Both the position numbers and the translations under genes were made by a program. Of a DNA stretch of 64,000 bases, positions 25,847 through 35,440 are shown piece after piece. Below the pieces are notes generated by a model. That model saw nothing but the letters and a program-made list of their open reading frames with translations. It was not told where the DNA came from and made no database searches. This DNA is from VBAU01 sp036005185. Its GTDB lineage: Bacteria; Bacteroidota; Bacteroidia; Chitinophagales; Chitinophagaceae. Every line of letters starts with the position of its first letter. The stretch's first letter is position 1. The stretch covers positions 1-64,000 of the forward strand of contig DASYQS010000061.1 in the NCBI GenBank assembly GCA_036005185.1, given 5' to 3'.

Positions 25847-27136
25847 ATGCGTTCTTTCTGGATAGTCATTTTTTCTTTATTCAATACCATTGTAATAGCT
25901 CAGCCTAAGACCGATAGCTTATTGAAGTCAATTTTCGCCAACAATCACGGCGAAATTTTTCTACAGGTTCTTCATGATCCTCAAACTTACCGGCTTCAGA
26001 TCATTTATACTGAGATCAACAGGGATAAACACAACAAGCCGTCCTTTAAAAATTATTATTTCAATTATGACCCTGATCTTTATTTTAATCCTGCTTCTAC
26101 AGTTAAACTTCCATTGGCCTTTCTTTCACTAGAAAAGCTGAATAAGCTGCATATAAAAAATGTGACGAAATATACTTCAATTCTATTTGACAGCAGCTAT
26201 GAAAAACAGATAAGCTTGTTTAAAGACAGCACATCAGAAAACTATCTTCCTTCCATTGCTCATTTTATTAAAAAAGCGTTTTTAGTTAGTGACAATGATG
26301 CTTATAATCGAATGTATCAATTCGTGGGACAGCAAGCCATCAACCGATCATTGCATGATAAAGGCTATAAGGATATGCGTATCACCAGGCAATTCATGGG
26401 TTTTACTGCTGAGCAAAACCGGCATACGAATCAATTGCGCTTTATTCGCGATGATGGAAATCTTATTTATCAACAACCTGATGCTTATAACTCCGACTCA
26501 TTCTATTTCCCTCATGAAATTAAAATCGGCAAAGCACATTATGATCGTAATGATAGCCTGGTTCATGAACCAATTGATTTTACTTATGCTAATAATCTTT
26601 CAGTGGAAGATCTGCAACAACTGCTTCAATCCGTGCTATTTCCTTTATCGGTGCCTAAGAAACAGCGATTTGACTTGGGAAAAAATGATTATGAATTTTT
26701 ATACCGTTATCTTTCGCAATATCCTTCAGAAACCAATTTTCCCAGATACGATAGCAATAAATATTATGACAGCTACGTAAAGTTTTTCTTTAAACACGGA
26801 TCCCATAAAATGCCTACAGATGTTCGTGTATTCAATAAAGTAGGCTGGGCCTATGGTTTTTTAACCGATGTATCATACATAGCAGACTTCAAGAATAATG
26901 TAGAGTTTATGTTGACGGCAACCGTGTATGTGAACAGTGATGGTATTTTAAATGACAACAAATATGATTATGACAATATCGGCTACCCATTTTTATACCA
27001 ACTAGGTCAAACCATTTATCAACATGAATTAAAACGAGCACGGCACTACACGCCGAACCTCTCTAAGTTCAAACTAGATTATGAAAAAAGAAATTTAAAT
27101 GATAGAAGACCAACCATTGCCGAAGTAGATAATTAA
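25847..27136 (+). CDS. Exported serine hydrolase, class A beta-lactamase fold
   Basis: A 429-residue protein from the ATG at 25847, starting with a signal peptide (MRSFWIVIFSLFNTIVIAQ). It has the active-site motifs of the penicillin-recognising fold: SxxK as S84-T-V-K87 in NPASTVKLP, SDN at 148-150 (the class A form of SxN), and KVG at 331-333 in place of KTG. Motif order and the SDN form suggest a class A beta-lactamase-like hydrolase, but the KTG position is changed and the protein is longer than the usual 270-300 residues, so beta-lactam hydrolysis is not established. It is probably periplasmic. No beta-lactam regulator is next to it. Confidence 0.8.
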   Translation: MRSFWIVIFSLFNTIVIAQPKTDSLLKSIFANNHGEIFLQVLHDPQTYRLQIIYTEINRDKHNKPSFKNYYFNYDPDLYFNPASTVKLPLAFLSLEKLNKLHIKNVTKYTSILFDSSYEKQISLFKDSTSENYLPSIAHFIKKAFLVSDNDAYNRMYQFVGQQAINRSLHDKGYKDMRITRQFMGFTAEQNRHTNQLRFIRDDGNLIYQQPDAYNSDSFYFPHEIKIGKAHYDRNDSLVHEPIDFTYANNLSVEDLQQLLQSVLFPLSVPKKQRFDLGKNDYEFLYRYLSQYPSETNFPRYDSNKYYDSYVKFFFKHGSHKMPTDVRVFNKVGWAYGFLTDVSYIADFKNNVEFMLTATVYVNSDGILNDNKYDYDNIGYPFLYQLGQTIYQHELKRARHYTPNLSKFKLDYEKRNLNDRRPTIAEVDN

Positions 27137-27325
27137 CCTCTTGTAAAGTGACCTGTGTTCCCATCTTATCTGGTAGGCATTCATATTAGACAGAATTGTC
27201 TGGTCATGTAAAAATCCGACAACCGTTCACCTTTCATAACCCATTTATATTTTTTTGCAGCCGGTCACGAAACTATAACTACTTAGCAATTGGTTTAAGA
27301 GTAAGATTTGCGGAAAGTAAAAGCT

Positions 27326-29773
27326 ATGAAAAAGTTCCTGATCACGATTGTTGCTCTATGTTCAATATGGATAACACATGCACAAGTTAGCCGGGCAAAG
27401 ATCTCAGTTCGGTTGGTTAACGAACAACATTCTCCTTTAGAAAATGCCACTGTTGAATTATTAAGGACAAAAGATTCAAGCCTCGTAAAAACTGCCATTA
27501 CAGATAAAATGGGAGTTGCTGAATTCGAAAATATTCGAGCCGGGTCTTATTTATTAAAAACAGGCATGGTTAATTATATTTCAAAATATTCTTCTTCCTT
27601 TGACCTTTATAAAGACCTACAACTGCCCGACATAGCTCTTACAGTTAAATCTGGCGAATTAAAAAATGTGACTGTGGTCACAAAAAAACCCTTCATCCAA
27701 AAACTCAACGATCGCATTGTTGTGAATGTTGAGAATAGCATAGTAAGTGCCGGCAGTTCAGCCATGGATGTGCTGGAACGTTCGCCGGGAGTTACAATAG
27801 ATCAAAATGATAATTTAAGTTTGCGCGGTAAGCAAGGAGTAATTGTGATGATTGATGGCAAGCCAACACCAATGTCAGGCGCCGATCTGGCGAATTACCT
27901 CCGCGGCCTTCCATCAGCGGCTATTGAGCGGATCGATATAATTACAAACCCTTCAGCAAAATATGATGCAGCCGGCAACTCAGGTATTATTGACATTAGG
28001 ATGAAAAAAGATCAGCGTCTTGGCACCAACGGAACTGTAACCGCGGGCTATGGTCAAGGCATTTACCCAAAGGCTAATGCAGGGTTTACTTTTAATTATC
28101 GCAACAAAAAACTGAATGTCTTCGGCAACTATAATTATGCTTATCGCTTGGGACTAAATCATTTGATCCTAGATAGAAATTTTTATACGAATGATGGAGT
28201 ATTTACAGGTCAGGATCTGAAAGATAACTATTCAAAATTTCCATTTAACACTCATTCCTCAAGAATAGGCGCCGATTTTTTTCCCAGCAAAAAAACGATC
28301 ATAGGATTTGTTGTCAATGGTAATTTCAATCACATACGCCGTACGAATGACAACAACTCTATTGTTATTAACGATCAACATCAGCCTTATTATACTTTCA
28401 AGGCTTATTCAACAAACAACGACCACAACAAGAATATTGTCAGCAACATCAACTTCAAGCATACATTCGATAGCACAGGTAAAGAGATCACTGCTGACGC
28501 TGACTACGGGGTTTATAATTCTCATTCTTTGTCAACCACTGCTACCCGATATTACAAGCTGGATGGGAGCCAACAGCAACCGGATTATAAATTGGATGGA
28601 GATCAGGATGGAAAGCTCACACTAAAAACTGCCAAGGTTGATTACGTGAATCCTTTAAGAAAAGGAGCAAAATTCGAGACCGGGTTTAAAATTAGTTTTG
28701 TTTCTTCTGACAATGACGTGAAGTTCTTTGATGTGAGCAGCGGTACGCCGGTCAATGACGTGAACAAGACCAATCATTTCTTTTACAAAGAAAATAATAA
28801 CGCTGCTTATTTGAATTTTAGTAAAGAGTTCAAAAAATTTAATCTGCAAGTTGGGTTAAGAGGAGAGCAAACGAATATCAATACTAGGCAGGCCAATGGG
28901 GATATTGAATGGGATTCAAGTTATTTCCAATTATTTCCAAGCGCTTTTTTTAATTATAAGCTGAAGGAAGATCAAACATTGGGGGTTTCCGTAAGCCGCC
29001 GCATTGACAGACCGGGGTACTATCAATTAAACCCTTTTCTATTTCTGATCGATGTTAGTACTTATGCAACGGGTCGTCCTGGTCTTTTGCCACAACTTAC
29101 ATGGAGTTATGAATTAAGCTATACATTAAAAAATCTTCATTTCACTTTAGGATATAGTCATACAAAAGATAATCAAAATATTGCGATCGCCCGGTTCAAA
29201 GATGTGTTTCCAAATATTCCAGCCGAGGATAATGTAACTATACAAATACCGATCAACCTTTCCTCCTCTGATTACTTCGGTTTAACTGTTGCCGCACCCG
29301 TTAAGATCACCAAATGGTGGAATATGATCAATAATGCCAACCTCTATTACAATCATTTCAATGGAAATCTTGGAGGTACAACTCTTGATAATGGCAAACC
29401 CGCATTTGATGTTCGTACAAACAATACATTCAGCTTCAAAAAAGGATGGACAGGCGAATTGAATGGCAATTTTAGTTCGGGTGGACAGTATGGCTTTATG
29501 GTTACCGATCCGCAATGGGGAGTTGCTGCTGGTGTACAAAAAACAGTTTTAAAAGGGAAGGGAACAGTTCGTTTGAATGTAACAGATATTTTTTGGACAA
29601 ATCTTCCAAAAGCTGTCATCACTTATAATAATTACATAGAGAAATGGCATGCTTTCCGGGAAACCCGTGTCGCCAATCTTACTTTCACCTATCGCTTTGG
29701 AAAAAATACAGTGGCACAAGCAAGAAGAAGAACCACCTCGTCAGAAGAAGAAAGACAGAGAGCGGGGAATTAG
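27326..29773 (+). CDS. Outer-membrane beta-barrel protein with CarboxypepD-regulatory-like and plug domains
   Basis: An 815-residue protein from the ATG at 27326, with a signal peptide (MKKFLITIVALCSIWITHAQ). Residues from about 23 to 105 form a CarboxypepD-regulatory-like beta-sandwich (SVRLVNEQHSPLENATVELL). A TonB-receptor-type plug follows (SAMDVLERSPGVTIDQNDNL, VIVMIDGKPTPMSGADLANY, IERIDIITNPSAKYDAAG, GIIDIRMKK). The rest is a large barrel of the outer membrane beta-barrel family (PF14905-like). No TonB box is obvious and the substrate is unknown. The acidic/basic C-terminal tail (TTSSEEERQRAGN) lies beyond the last strand. It is followed by a heptad array. Confidence 0.88.
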   Translation: MKKFLITIVALCSIWITHAQVSRAKISVRLVNEQHSPLENATVELLRTKDSSLVKTAITDKMGVAEFENIRAGSYLLKTGMVNYISKYSSSFDLYKDLQLPDIALTVKSGELKNVTVVTKKPFIQKLNDRIVVNVENSIVSAGSSAMDVLERSPGVTIDQNDNLSLRGKQGVIVMIDGKPTPMSGADLANYLRGLPSAAIERIDIITNPSAKYDAAGNSGIIDIRMKKDQRLGTNGTVTAGYGQGIYPKANAGFTFNYRNKKLNVFGNYNYAYRLGLNHLILDRNFYTNDGVFTGQDLKDNYSKFPFNTHSSRIGADFFPSKKTIIGFVVNGNFNHIRRTNDNNSIVINDQHQPYYTFKAYSTNNDHNKNIVSNINFKHTFDSTGKEITADADYGVYNSHSLSTTATRYYKLDGSQQQPDYKLDGDQDGKLTLKTAKVDYVNPLRKGAKFETGFKISFVSSDNDVKFFDVSSGTPVNDVNKTNHFFYKENNNAAYLNFSKEFKKFNLQVGLRGEQTNINTRQANGDIEWDSSYFQLFPSAFFNYKLKEDQTLGVSVSRRIDRPGYYQLNPFLFLIDVSTYATGRPGLLPQLTWSYELSYTLKNLHFTLGYSHTKDNQNIAIARFKDVFPNIPAEDNVTIQIPINLSSSDYFGLTVAAPVKITKWWNMINNANLYYNHFNGNLGGTTLDNGKPAFDVRTNNTFSFKKGWTGELNGNFSSGGQYGFMVTDPQWGVAAGVQKTVLKGKGTVRLNVTDIFWTNLPKAVITYNNYIEKWHAFRETRVANLTFTYRFGKNTVAQARRRTTSSEEERQRAGN

Positions 29774-29843
29774 TTATGAATTCAGAGTTCATAGTTCAGA
29801 GTTAAATGTCGATGACTTTGAACTCTCGACTCTGAACTATTTG
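29774..29843. repeat. Ten-unit heptad array after the beta-barrel gene
   Basis: Directly after the TAG stop the sequence keeps one 7-base phase for 70 bases: TTATGAA, TTCAGAG, TTCATAG, TTCAGAG, TTAAATG, TCGATGA, CTTTGAA, CTCTCGA, CTCTGAA, CTATTTG. The two ends are inverted copies: ATAGTTCAGAGT at 29791-29802 is the exact complement of 29829-29840. It is the cleanest example of this element in the window and may be a shared 3' stem for the two convergent genes. Confidence 0.75.
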
Positions 29844-30685
29844 TGTAATCCTTCCAGTAAACGCAAATGCGGCTTCAATTTCTCCAGCGTTTTCTTTTGA
29901 AGGAATTGTTTCAGATGTTTGTAAAAATGACTGTGATCGTAATAGCCGTATTTTGAAAAATGAAAATTATCAGGTGTGCTGGCCAAGTGTTCGGTGGCTT
30001 TACGAACTCTTAATATCTGCAAGGCTTTTTTACTGCTGATGCTTGTGGTGATCTCAAAATAGCGTTGAAGTGTTCTGGTTGATATAGCATGCTGCTCAGC
30101 GTATTCTTCCACAGTCGTTGTAAAATCATTACGCCTGGCACAGTGATCGAGGATAGTTGATACAATTTTTACCGGCTTTAATGAGGCTTCTTTTTTTTTA
30201 AGGATGGACTCGAAATAAGTGCAGGCAATTTTAACTCTGGTTTCAAATGATCCAGCCTTTTTGATCTTGTCGATCACAGTTCGATCAAACAGGTAACTTA
30301 AAGGGAAGATATACTCCTTATACTCGGCAAAATTTATTTTTTTCTGCAGCAGCACGGGCGATATTCTAAACTTAATGCCGAATATCTTATTTCCGGCTTG
30401 GTGATAACATTCAATCGCTTCATGCCTGGGTAAAAAACCATCGGTATTCATCGTGAATTTTTTATCAGCTACCTGCATAATAAAAGGAGTACCCAGGTTA
30501 ATCAGATAGGTATAACCAATATTAGGAAATAGGGAATCAGAAAATCCTTTTGGATACTGTGCCCACAATTGATCAAATTTTGTTTCCCAGAAAAAATCGA
30601 TAAATGGCTTTAACAAGGTGGGGGGCTGGGTCCGGAAATACCTTTTTTCAAAATGCTCCTTATGAAAAAATTCTATATGCTGCAC
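29837..30685 (-). CDS. AraC-family transcriptional regulator
   Basis: The C-terminal part has an AraC-type double helix-turn-helix: VEEYAEQHAISTRTLQRYFE, then ILRVRKATEHLASTPDNFHF and SKYGYYDHSHFYKHLKQFL. The N-terminal region is a DUF6597-like effector domain (FRTQPPTLLKPFIDFFWETKF, GYTYLINLG). No ATG is available near the start; I prefer a GTG at 30685, where the product begins with QHIEFFHKEHFEK and has 282 residues, while a TTG at 30763 would add 26 mostly hydrophobic residues. It is monocistronic; the effector and targets are unknown. The 3' end is within the heptad array. Confidence 0.82.
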   Translation of the reverse strand: MQHIEFFHKEHFEKRYFRTQPPTLLKPFIDFFWETKFDQLWAQYPKGFSDSLFPNIGYTYLINLGTPFIMQVADKKFTMNTDGFLPRHEAIECYHQAGNKIFGIKFRISPVLLQKKINFAEYKEYIFPLSYLFDRTVIDKIKKAGSFETRVKIACTYFESILKKKEASLKPVKIVSTILDHCARRNDFTTTVEEYAEQHAISTRTLQRYFEITTSISSKKALQILRVRKATEHLASTPDNFHFSKYGYYDHSHFYKHLKQFLQKKTLEKLKPHLRLLEGLHK

Positions 30686-30902
30686 CGGATAAAGGTAAAG
30701 TAAAAGGACGGTAAGCAGGGTCTTAGACCCGATCAATGGTCTAAAAAGACGGCCTTGCCCCAATGAAATGATGATTCTTTACCGGTATTTACCAGAAAAT
30801 ATCAACAAATGCTGAGGAGCATTTTGGCGTATGAGAAATAGTACTATATTCATCATTAATTTTATAACCGAACACCCATTTAAATTCTAAAAATTCAAAA
30901 AC

Positions 30903-31241
30903 ATGGCAACAAAAAAAGCAAAAAAAGCAGCTCCAAAAAAGGCTGCTAAAAAAGCAGCTCCAAAAAAAGCTGCCAAAAAGAAATCGGCTCGTAAACCTAA
31001 TCCCGCATTTATGAAGGCTCTTACGCCTAGTGGAGATTTGGCTGCGGTTGTTGGCAACAAACCATTACCTCGCACAGAAGCAGTAAAAAAAATGTGGAAT
31101 TATATCAGGGCCAATAAACTTCAAGATGCAAAGAACAGACGCATGATCAATGCCGATGACAAACTAAAACCTGTTTTTGGTGGCAAAAGCCAAGTATCAA
31201 TGTTTGATATGGCTAAACATCTTTCCAAACATTTGAAATAA
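30903..31241 (+). CDS. SWIB/MDM2-domain protein with histone-H1-like basic tail
   Basis: A 112-residue protein in two parts. Residues 1-32 are almost only Lys, Ala and Pro in repeats (KKAAPKKAAKKAAPKK), like the C-terminal tail of histone H1 or bacterial H1-like proteins. Residues 35-112 form a SWIB domain: AFMKALTPSGDLAAVVGNKP, then PRTEAVKKMWNYIRANKLQD, RRMINADDKLKPVF and MFDMAKHLSKHL. SWIB domains are known from eukaryotic chromatin remodellers and from Chlamydia and Bacteroidota. The tail should bind DNA, so a nucleoid-associated role is likely, though its effect is unknown. A strong terminator follows, so it is a single-gene unit. Confidence 0.92.
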   Translation: MATKKAKKAAPKKAAKKAAPKKAAKKKSARKPNPAFMKALTPSGDLAAVVGNKPLPRTEAVKKMWNYIRANKLQDAKNRRMINADDKLKPVFGGKSQVSMFDMAKHLSKHLK

Positions 31242-31262
31242 GAATTTGGTATGAAAAAAAAT

Positions 31263-31290
31263 AAAAAGGGCATCGTTTGATGTCCTTTTT
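31263..31290 (+). terminator. Terminator after the SWIB gene
   Basis: AAAAAGGGCATC at 31263-31274 pairs with GATGTCCTTTTT at 31279-31290 around GTTT, with one G-T wobble. It is 22 bases after the stop. Confidence 0.85.
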
Positions 31291-31446
31291 ATTTGAAAAA
31301 TAATCCTTTCGCAATAGAAGCACATTATAGTTTATCTGGCCTTCGTGTTCTCTAAATAAGAAATAGCTGATTTTTTTTTCACATTCAAATTGAATAATAA
31401 TTTTCTCTGTCTGTAAATCATTAAATTCTGTTTTCTTTGTCTTCCG

Positions 31447-32280
31447 ATGTCTTTATTCATCACTTCATTAAACTCTGGTAGCAACGGCAACTGTTATTAC
31501 ATTGGCAATTCAGTCGAAGCTGTTCTTATTGACGCCGGTATTTGCTGCAGGGAAATTGAAAAACGAATGAAGAGGCTGGGACTAAGCATTGGGAAAGTAA
31601 AAGCTGTTTTTGTATCGCATGAGCATACAGATCATATTCGTGGCTTGCCCATATTTACAAAAAAACACAAAATACCTGTTTATATAACTGCTGATACACT
31701 CAAGTTCGGAAGACTCAAGCTTGAGAAAAAATTGATCAGGTCTTTTTCAGCCCATCAACCGGTTACTATCGGCGATCTGCTTATTACTCCTTTTCCCAAG
31801 TTGCATGATGCATCAGATCCTTATAGCTTTATTGTAGATTGTAAAAAAATAAGTGTCGGTGTTTTTACAGATATCGGATATCCATGCGAGCATGTGATTA
31901 AGCATTTTAGAAATTGCCATGCAGCCTTTCTTGAAACCAATTATGATGAGCAAATGCTGGAGCAAGGCAATTATCCTTACCATCTGAAAAAACGTATCAG
32001 AGGTGGTATGGGACACCTTTCCAACAATCAAGCGTTGGAGATTTTCATCAAACATAAGCCGGCTTTTATGAGCCATCTTATATTATCCCATCTTTCCGAA
32101 AATAATAACCGTCCTGAACTGGTGCAAGAATTATTTAACAATCACGCAGGCAATGTAAAGATGACCGTGGCCTCCCGCTTTTGTGAAACAGCAGTATTTC
32201 AAATTGACCGTTCAAACAATCAAGAAGAAACATTGAATCGGTCTGTTTCTTTTTCACAGTTGTCATTTTCATTCGTTTGA
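31447..32280 (+). CDS. MBL-fold metallo-hydrolase (WalJ/YycJ-like)
   Basis: A 277-residue metallo-beta-lactamase-fold protein with the motif HEHTDH at 58-63 (His58, His60, Asp62, His63). Metal ligands further on appear in KLHDASDPYSF and in GHLSNNQALEIF. The N-terminal SLNSGSNGNCYYIG and the GMGHLSNNQA and LSHLSENNNRPE blocks are typical of WalJ/YycJ-type hydrolases, thought to be nucleases acting in mismatch repair and cell-wall regulation. No signal peptide, so cytoplasmic. Substrate not established. Confidence 0.88.
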   Translation: MSLFITSLNSGSNGNCYYIGNSVEAVLIDAGICCREIEKRMKRLGLSIGKVKAVFVSHEHTDHIRGLPIFTKKHKIPVYITADTLKFGRLKLEKKLIRSFSAHQPVTIGDLLITPFPKLHDASDPYSFIVDCKKISVGVFTDIGYPCEHVIKHFRNCHAAFLETNYDEQMLEQGNYPYHLKKRIRGGMGHLSNNQALEIFIKHKPAFMSHLILSHLSENNNRPELVQELFNNHAGNVKMTVASRFCETAVFQIDRSNNQEETLNRSVSFSQLSFSFV

Positions 32281-32439
32281 AAAAAAGTTTGTTTTATCGC
32301 CTGATATTGTGAAAATCTCTGCGCATTCTGTTATTAACTATTTTCAGTTTTAATATAGTCTCTTTCTATTTTTATCATGGCAAGCATGTGCATTCGAATC
32401 GCAATAAGCCATTAATCCTTCATTCTAAAAAAAAATTTT

Positions 32440-34710
32440 ATGAACGCCTCTTCTGATCTGCTTAAAAAAGAAAATGCATTTGCTTATACTTTGTCAATGC
32501 AAATAAGAGATCTGCTGGCTGTACTAAGAGGCTTATGGTTATTACTGTTATTCGACCTTCTTGCTCTTTTTGCTTTTTTAAAAGCACCACAAGGATCCGA
32601 CGTTCTTGTTAGTATTGCTGAAGATGTTGCTTATTCCTTTACACATTATACTAGCTGGGGACCGCTTTTCTGGCTCTTGGTCACATTATTTTTTTGGAGT
32701 ATTGCAGCAGAATTCTGTTCCAGATTTATTATTTATTTAACTGATAACTCGGGCAGATCATTAGCACCGCGACGAGTTGATTTTAGGAAAAACAGTCAAA
32801 AATATATTGCCAGGTTTTCTTTGTTTTTTCCAATGGTGTTAATGGTTCTTGCTTTTATACAAGCTTTTGCAAGTAACAGTAAGGATTTTAACACACCTGC
32901 CGTTAAAACAGCATTTATCATTATCATAATCTTGATATTGCTCGAAATTTTTTTACTGTATAAACTTTATGCCGGTAATTGGATTGTGAATCTTGCAAAA
33001 AAATATAAACGATTTCAATGGTTGGCAATAAGTCCTGATGAAAATGTTTGGGTAAGGAAGCTCTACGGAATATTGAATGACGTGAGGGTGGAAATGCCAA
33101 CCTCTGATACAACATATATAGACAACGATTTGCCACGCAATACACCTCTTACAAATGGTATGATACTGCCCTCTAAATTCATTTCCTATGCCAACAATCC
33201 CATAATAGATGAGAAGGCAAAACTTAAAATTTGGATGTTTAAAATTCCAACTGCGTTTTATAATTGCCTTTTGAGACAGTTTAGAGTGTTAGTAATTATT
33301 GCCACTATAACAATCATAAGTTTTGCTTTTTTAGTGTCTGCTAAAGGTTATATGGTTTTTGGCGCAACGGCTATGATTTGTCTGGCATTTGCCTGTTGGC
33401 AGGTCATTTACACTTTACTTCATTTGCTGGATAAGGCACAAACAAAATTTCCCGTTCGGTTTTTCTTATTGATAATGTTTCTGATCACCACTTTTTATAA
33501 CCGTGATCATCCTATACGAAATCTTAAAGAAGCCTCCAATACAACTCCAGCTCTGAGCCAGCATTTTGATAAATGGCTCAATCATTTGAAACAGGATACA
33601 ACCTATCGCATCGGCGCCAATAAGGACACTATACCTGTTGTGTTTATAGCATCGGAAGGCGGTGCACTAAGAACGGGTGCTTTTGCTGCCATGATATTAG
33701 CAAAACTTGACAGCTTCCCTTCTTTTAGTAAATATATTTATTGCTATAGCGGTGTATCTGGTGGCGCTTTGGGTACTAATTTTTTTAATGCTTTATTGAT
33801 AAATAAACGAACTGCAAATAATGATCTCTCTCTCAGTTCTGCAACTGAATCTTTTTTTAAAACAGATTTCCTTGCGGCTGCGACAGGGAAGCTGGTGTTT
33901 GGTGAGATCATTAATTATTTTATTCCATGGCACATTGAGCGTTTGGATAGAGCTATTGCGTTGGAAAAAGCCTGGGAATATGGCTTTGCAAAAATCAACA
34001 AGGATAAAAATATTTTATCCGGCTCCTTCAACAACACCATAGACAGTACATTGCCTGCTGTTTTTATCAATACTACAGAGGCAGAAACCGGCCTGCAGTG
34101 TATTTGGAGCAATGTAAATATTAACGGGCTTCCTTTAAGCAAACGCACAAATCTTTATTTGCGTGCCAATAAAAATCTACCGTATAGTACGGCAATTAAT
34201 CTAAGCACAAGATTTCCATTGGTTTCACCGGGGGCCGCCATTTTTTTTGGCGAGGGAAAAAATGAACAGCGATTTCATTTTGTTGATGGCGGCTATTATG
34301 AAAATGCAGGTTCTGAAACACTTCTTCAAGTAATGAAAAATTTGCAATTAGACAAAAAACCAATAAAGCCATATGTTCTTCAATTCAATTTCGGAACTGA
34401 GGATTCGATCATCAGTGCTAAAAGTATAAAGTCATTCAGCGAGATCATGGAAATAATCGGGGGCATATACAATACCCGGTCGGGCCGATCAAACATGGCA
34501 CGTTATAATATGCAAGAATTTGTAAAAAATATTCATGGCGAATATATAAATCTAAATCTTAGGTTGAGTACCAAACAAATTCCTTTAAACTGGATATTGA
34601 GCAATACTGCTGTCAGCAGATTGAGCGACCTGATTGAAAAAATGGTTTACAAAAAGCAGGGCGAACGGAATGACAGAATAGAACTTCAGAAATTATTTAT
34701 TTATAAATGA
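32440..34710 (+). CDS. Membrane-embedded patatin-like phospholipase
   Basis: A 756-residue protein with two halves. Residues 1-about 365 hold about six membrane segments (for example VLRGLWLLLLFDLLALFAFL and LSVLVIIATITIIS-like helices). The second half is a patatin domain with the oxyanion motif SEGGALRTG at 405-413, the nucleophile Ser440 in SGVSGGALG, and the catalytic Asp616 in VDGGYYENAG. Patatins cleave acyl chains from phospholipids. The enzyme probably works on inner-membrane lipids, with its domain on the cytosolic side, but that topology is inferred. Family length is usually shorter, so the N-terminal membrane block is a notable addition. Confidence 0.85.
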   Translation: MNASSDLLKKENAFAYTLSMQIRDLLAVLRGLWLLLLFDLLALFAFLKAPQGSDVLVSIAEDVAYSFTHYTSWGPLFWLLVTLFFWSIAAEFCSRFIIYLTDNSGRSLAPRRVDFRKNSQKYIARFSLFFPMVLMVLAFIQAFASNSKDFNTPAVKTAFIIIIILILLEIFLLYKLYAGNWIVNLAKKYKRFQWLAISPDENVWVRKLYGILNDVRVEMPTSDTTYIDNDLPRNTPLTNGMILPSKFISYANNPIIDEKAKLKIWMFKIPTAFYNCLLRQFRVLVIIATITIISFAFLVSAKGYMVFGATAMICLAFACWQVIYTLLHLLDKAQTKFPVRFFLLIMFLITTFYNRDHPIRNLKEASNTTPALSQHFDKWLNHLKQDTTYRIGANKDTIPVVFIASEGGALRTGAFAAMILAKLDSFPSFSKYIYCYSGVSGGALGTNFFNALLINKRTANNDLSLSSATESFFKTDFLAAATGKLVFGEIINYFIPWHIERLDRAIALEKAWEYGFAKINKDKNILSGSFNNTIDSTLPAVFINTTEAETGLQCIWSNVNINGLPLSKRTNLYLRANKNLPYSTAINLSTRFPLVSPGAAIFFGEGKNEQRFHFVDGGYYENAGSETLLQVMKNLQLDKKPIKPYVLQFNFGTEDSIISAKSIKSFSEIMEIIGGIYNTRSGRSNMARYNMQEFVKNIHGEYINLNLRLSTKQIPLNWILSNTAVSRLSDLIEKMVYKKQGERNDRIELQKLFIYK

Positions 34711-34788
34711 AAATTTGCTGAACGGTAATATAGACCTTTTAGCTATTGAATAACTTTACTTTCAATTCATCCACATCAATCAGTTTAT

Positions 34789-35319
34789 ATGAAAAAGGTA
34801 TTTTTCATTTTATTGCTTGCAAACGTATCTTCCGTTTATGCGCAGGATAAAAAAGCACCCACGTTAAAAGGCATTTTATTAGAGCAGCTGCGCACTACAC
34901 ACAATGTAAAGGATTGGTTTGTGCCTGTAAACATTGCACTGGAAGGGTTAACCCCTGAACAAGCGAAATGGACAGATGGGAGTGGCAATCATTCTATCGG
35001 TCAGCTTGCCAATCATCTTGTTTTTTGGAATTTTCAGCAATTGAACAAATTCAAAAATCTTCCCCAACCTGCATTCAATGGTAATAATGATGAAACCTTT
35101 AATAGTTTCGACAGTAACAATTGGAAAGCTACCGTACAAAGACTTGATAGTATATTGACGGCACTGGAAAAAGCAGTTGAGGAAGCAGATGATAAAAAAC
35201 TGCAATCATGGTACTCAGCTATCGCCCATATCGGAACACATAATGCTTATCATACCGGTCAGATGATTTATATACGTAAACTTCAAGGCTCATGGGATTC
35301 GAGCAAAGGAGTAAAATAG
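34789..35319 (+). CDS. Secreted DinB-family protein
   Basis: A 176-residue protein with a signal peptide (MKKVFFILLLANVSSVYAQ). The rest is a DinB four-helix bundle, with the metal-ligand His set expected from HSIGQLANHLVFWNFQQLNK, then HIGTHNAYHTGQMIYIRK at the C-terminus. DinB proteins include bacillithiol-transferase-like enzymes; a secreted member has no known partner. It is followed by a WYL regulator and a second, cytoplasmic DinB gene. Confidence 0.85.
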   Translation: MKKVFFILLLANVSSVYAQDKKAPTLKGILLEQLRTTHNVKDWFVPVNIALEGLTPEQAKWTDGSGNHSIGQLANHLVFWNFQQLNKFKNLPQPAFNGNNDETFNSFDSNNWKATVQRLDSILTALEKAVEEADDKKLQSWYSAIAHIGTHNAYHTGQMIYIRKLQGSWDSSKGVK

Positions 35320-35440
35320 CACGGGATTTAATTAGTTCAGCGGAACTTAGTTTCTTTTTTCAATATAACTAAGAACCATTGTCGTATGCCATCCCAGTAG
35401 GCATTCACTACTCGCCATTTACAAGTATCTTTATTACTCT

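Noticed and set aside
26289..26780. A 163-codon frame within the serine hydrolase gene
   Set aside because: It overlaps SDN and KVG-bearing coding sequence in another frame and has no signature.
29774..29843. A CRISPR array
   Set aside because: The units are 7 bases and degenerate, with no spacers and no cas genes in the window.
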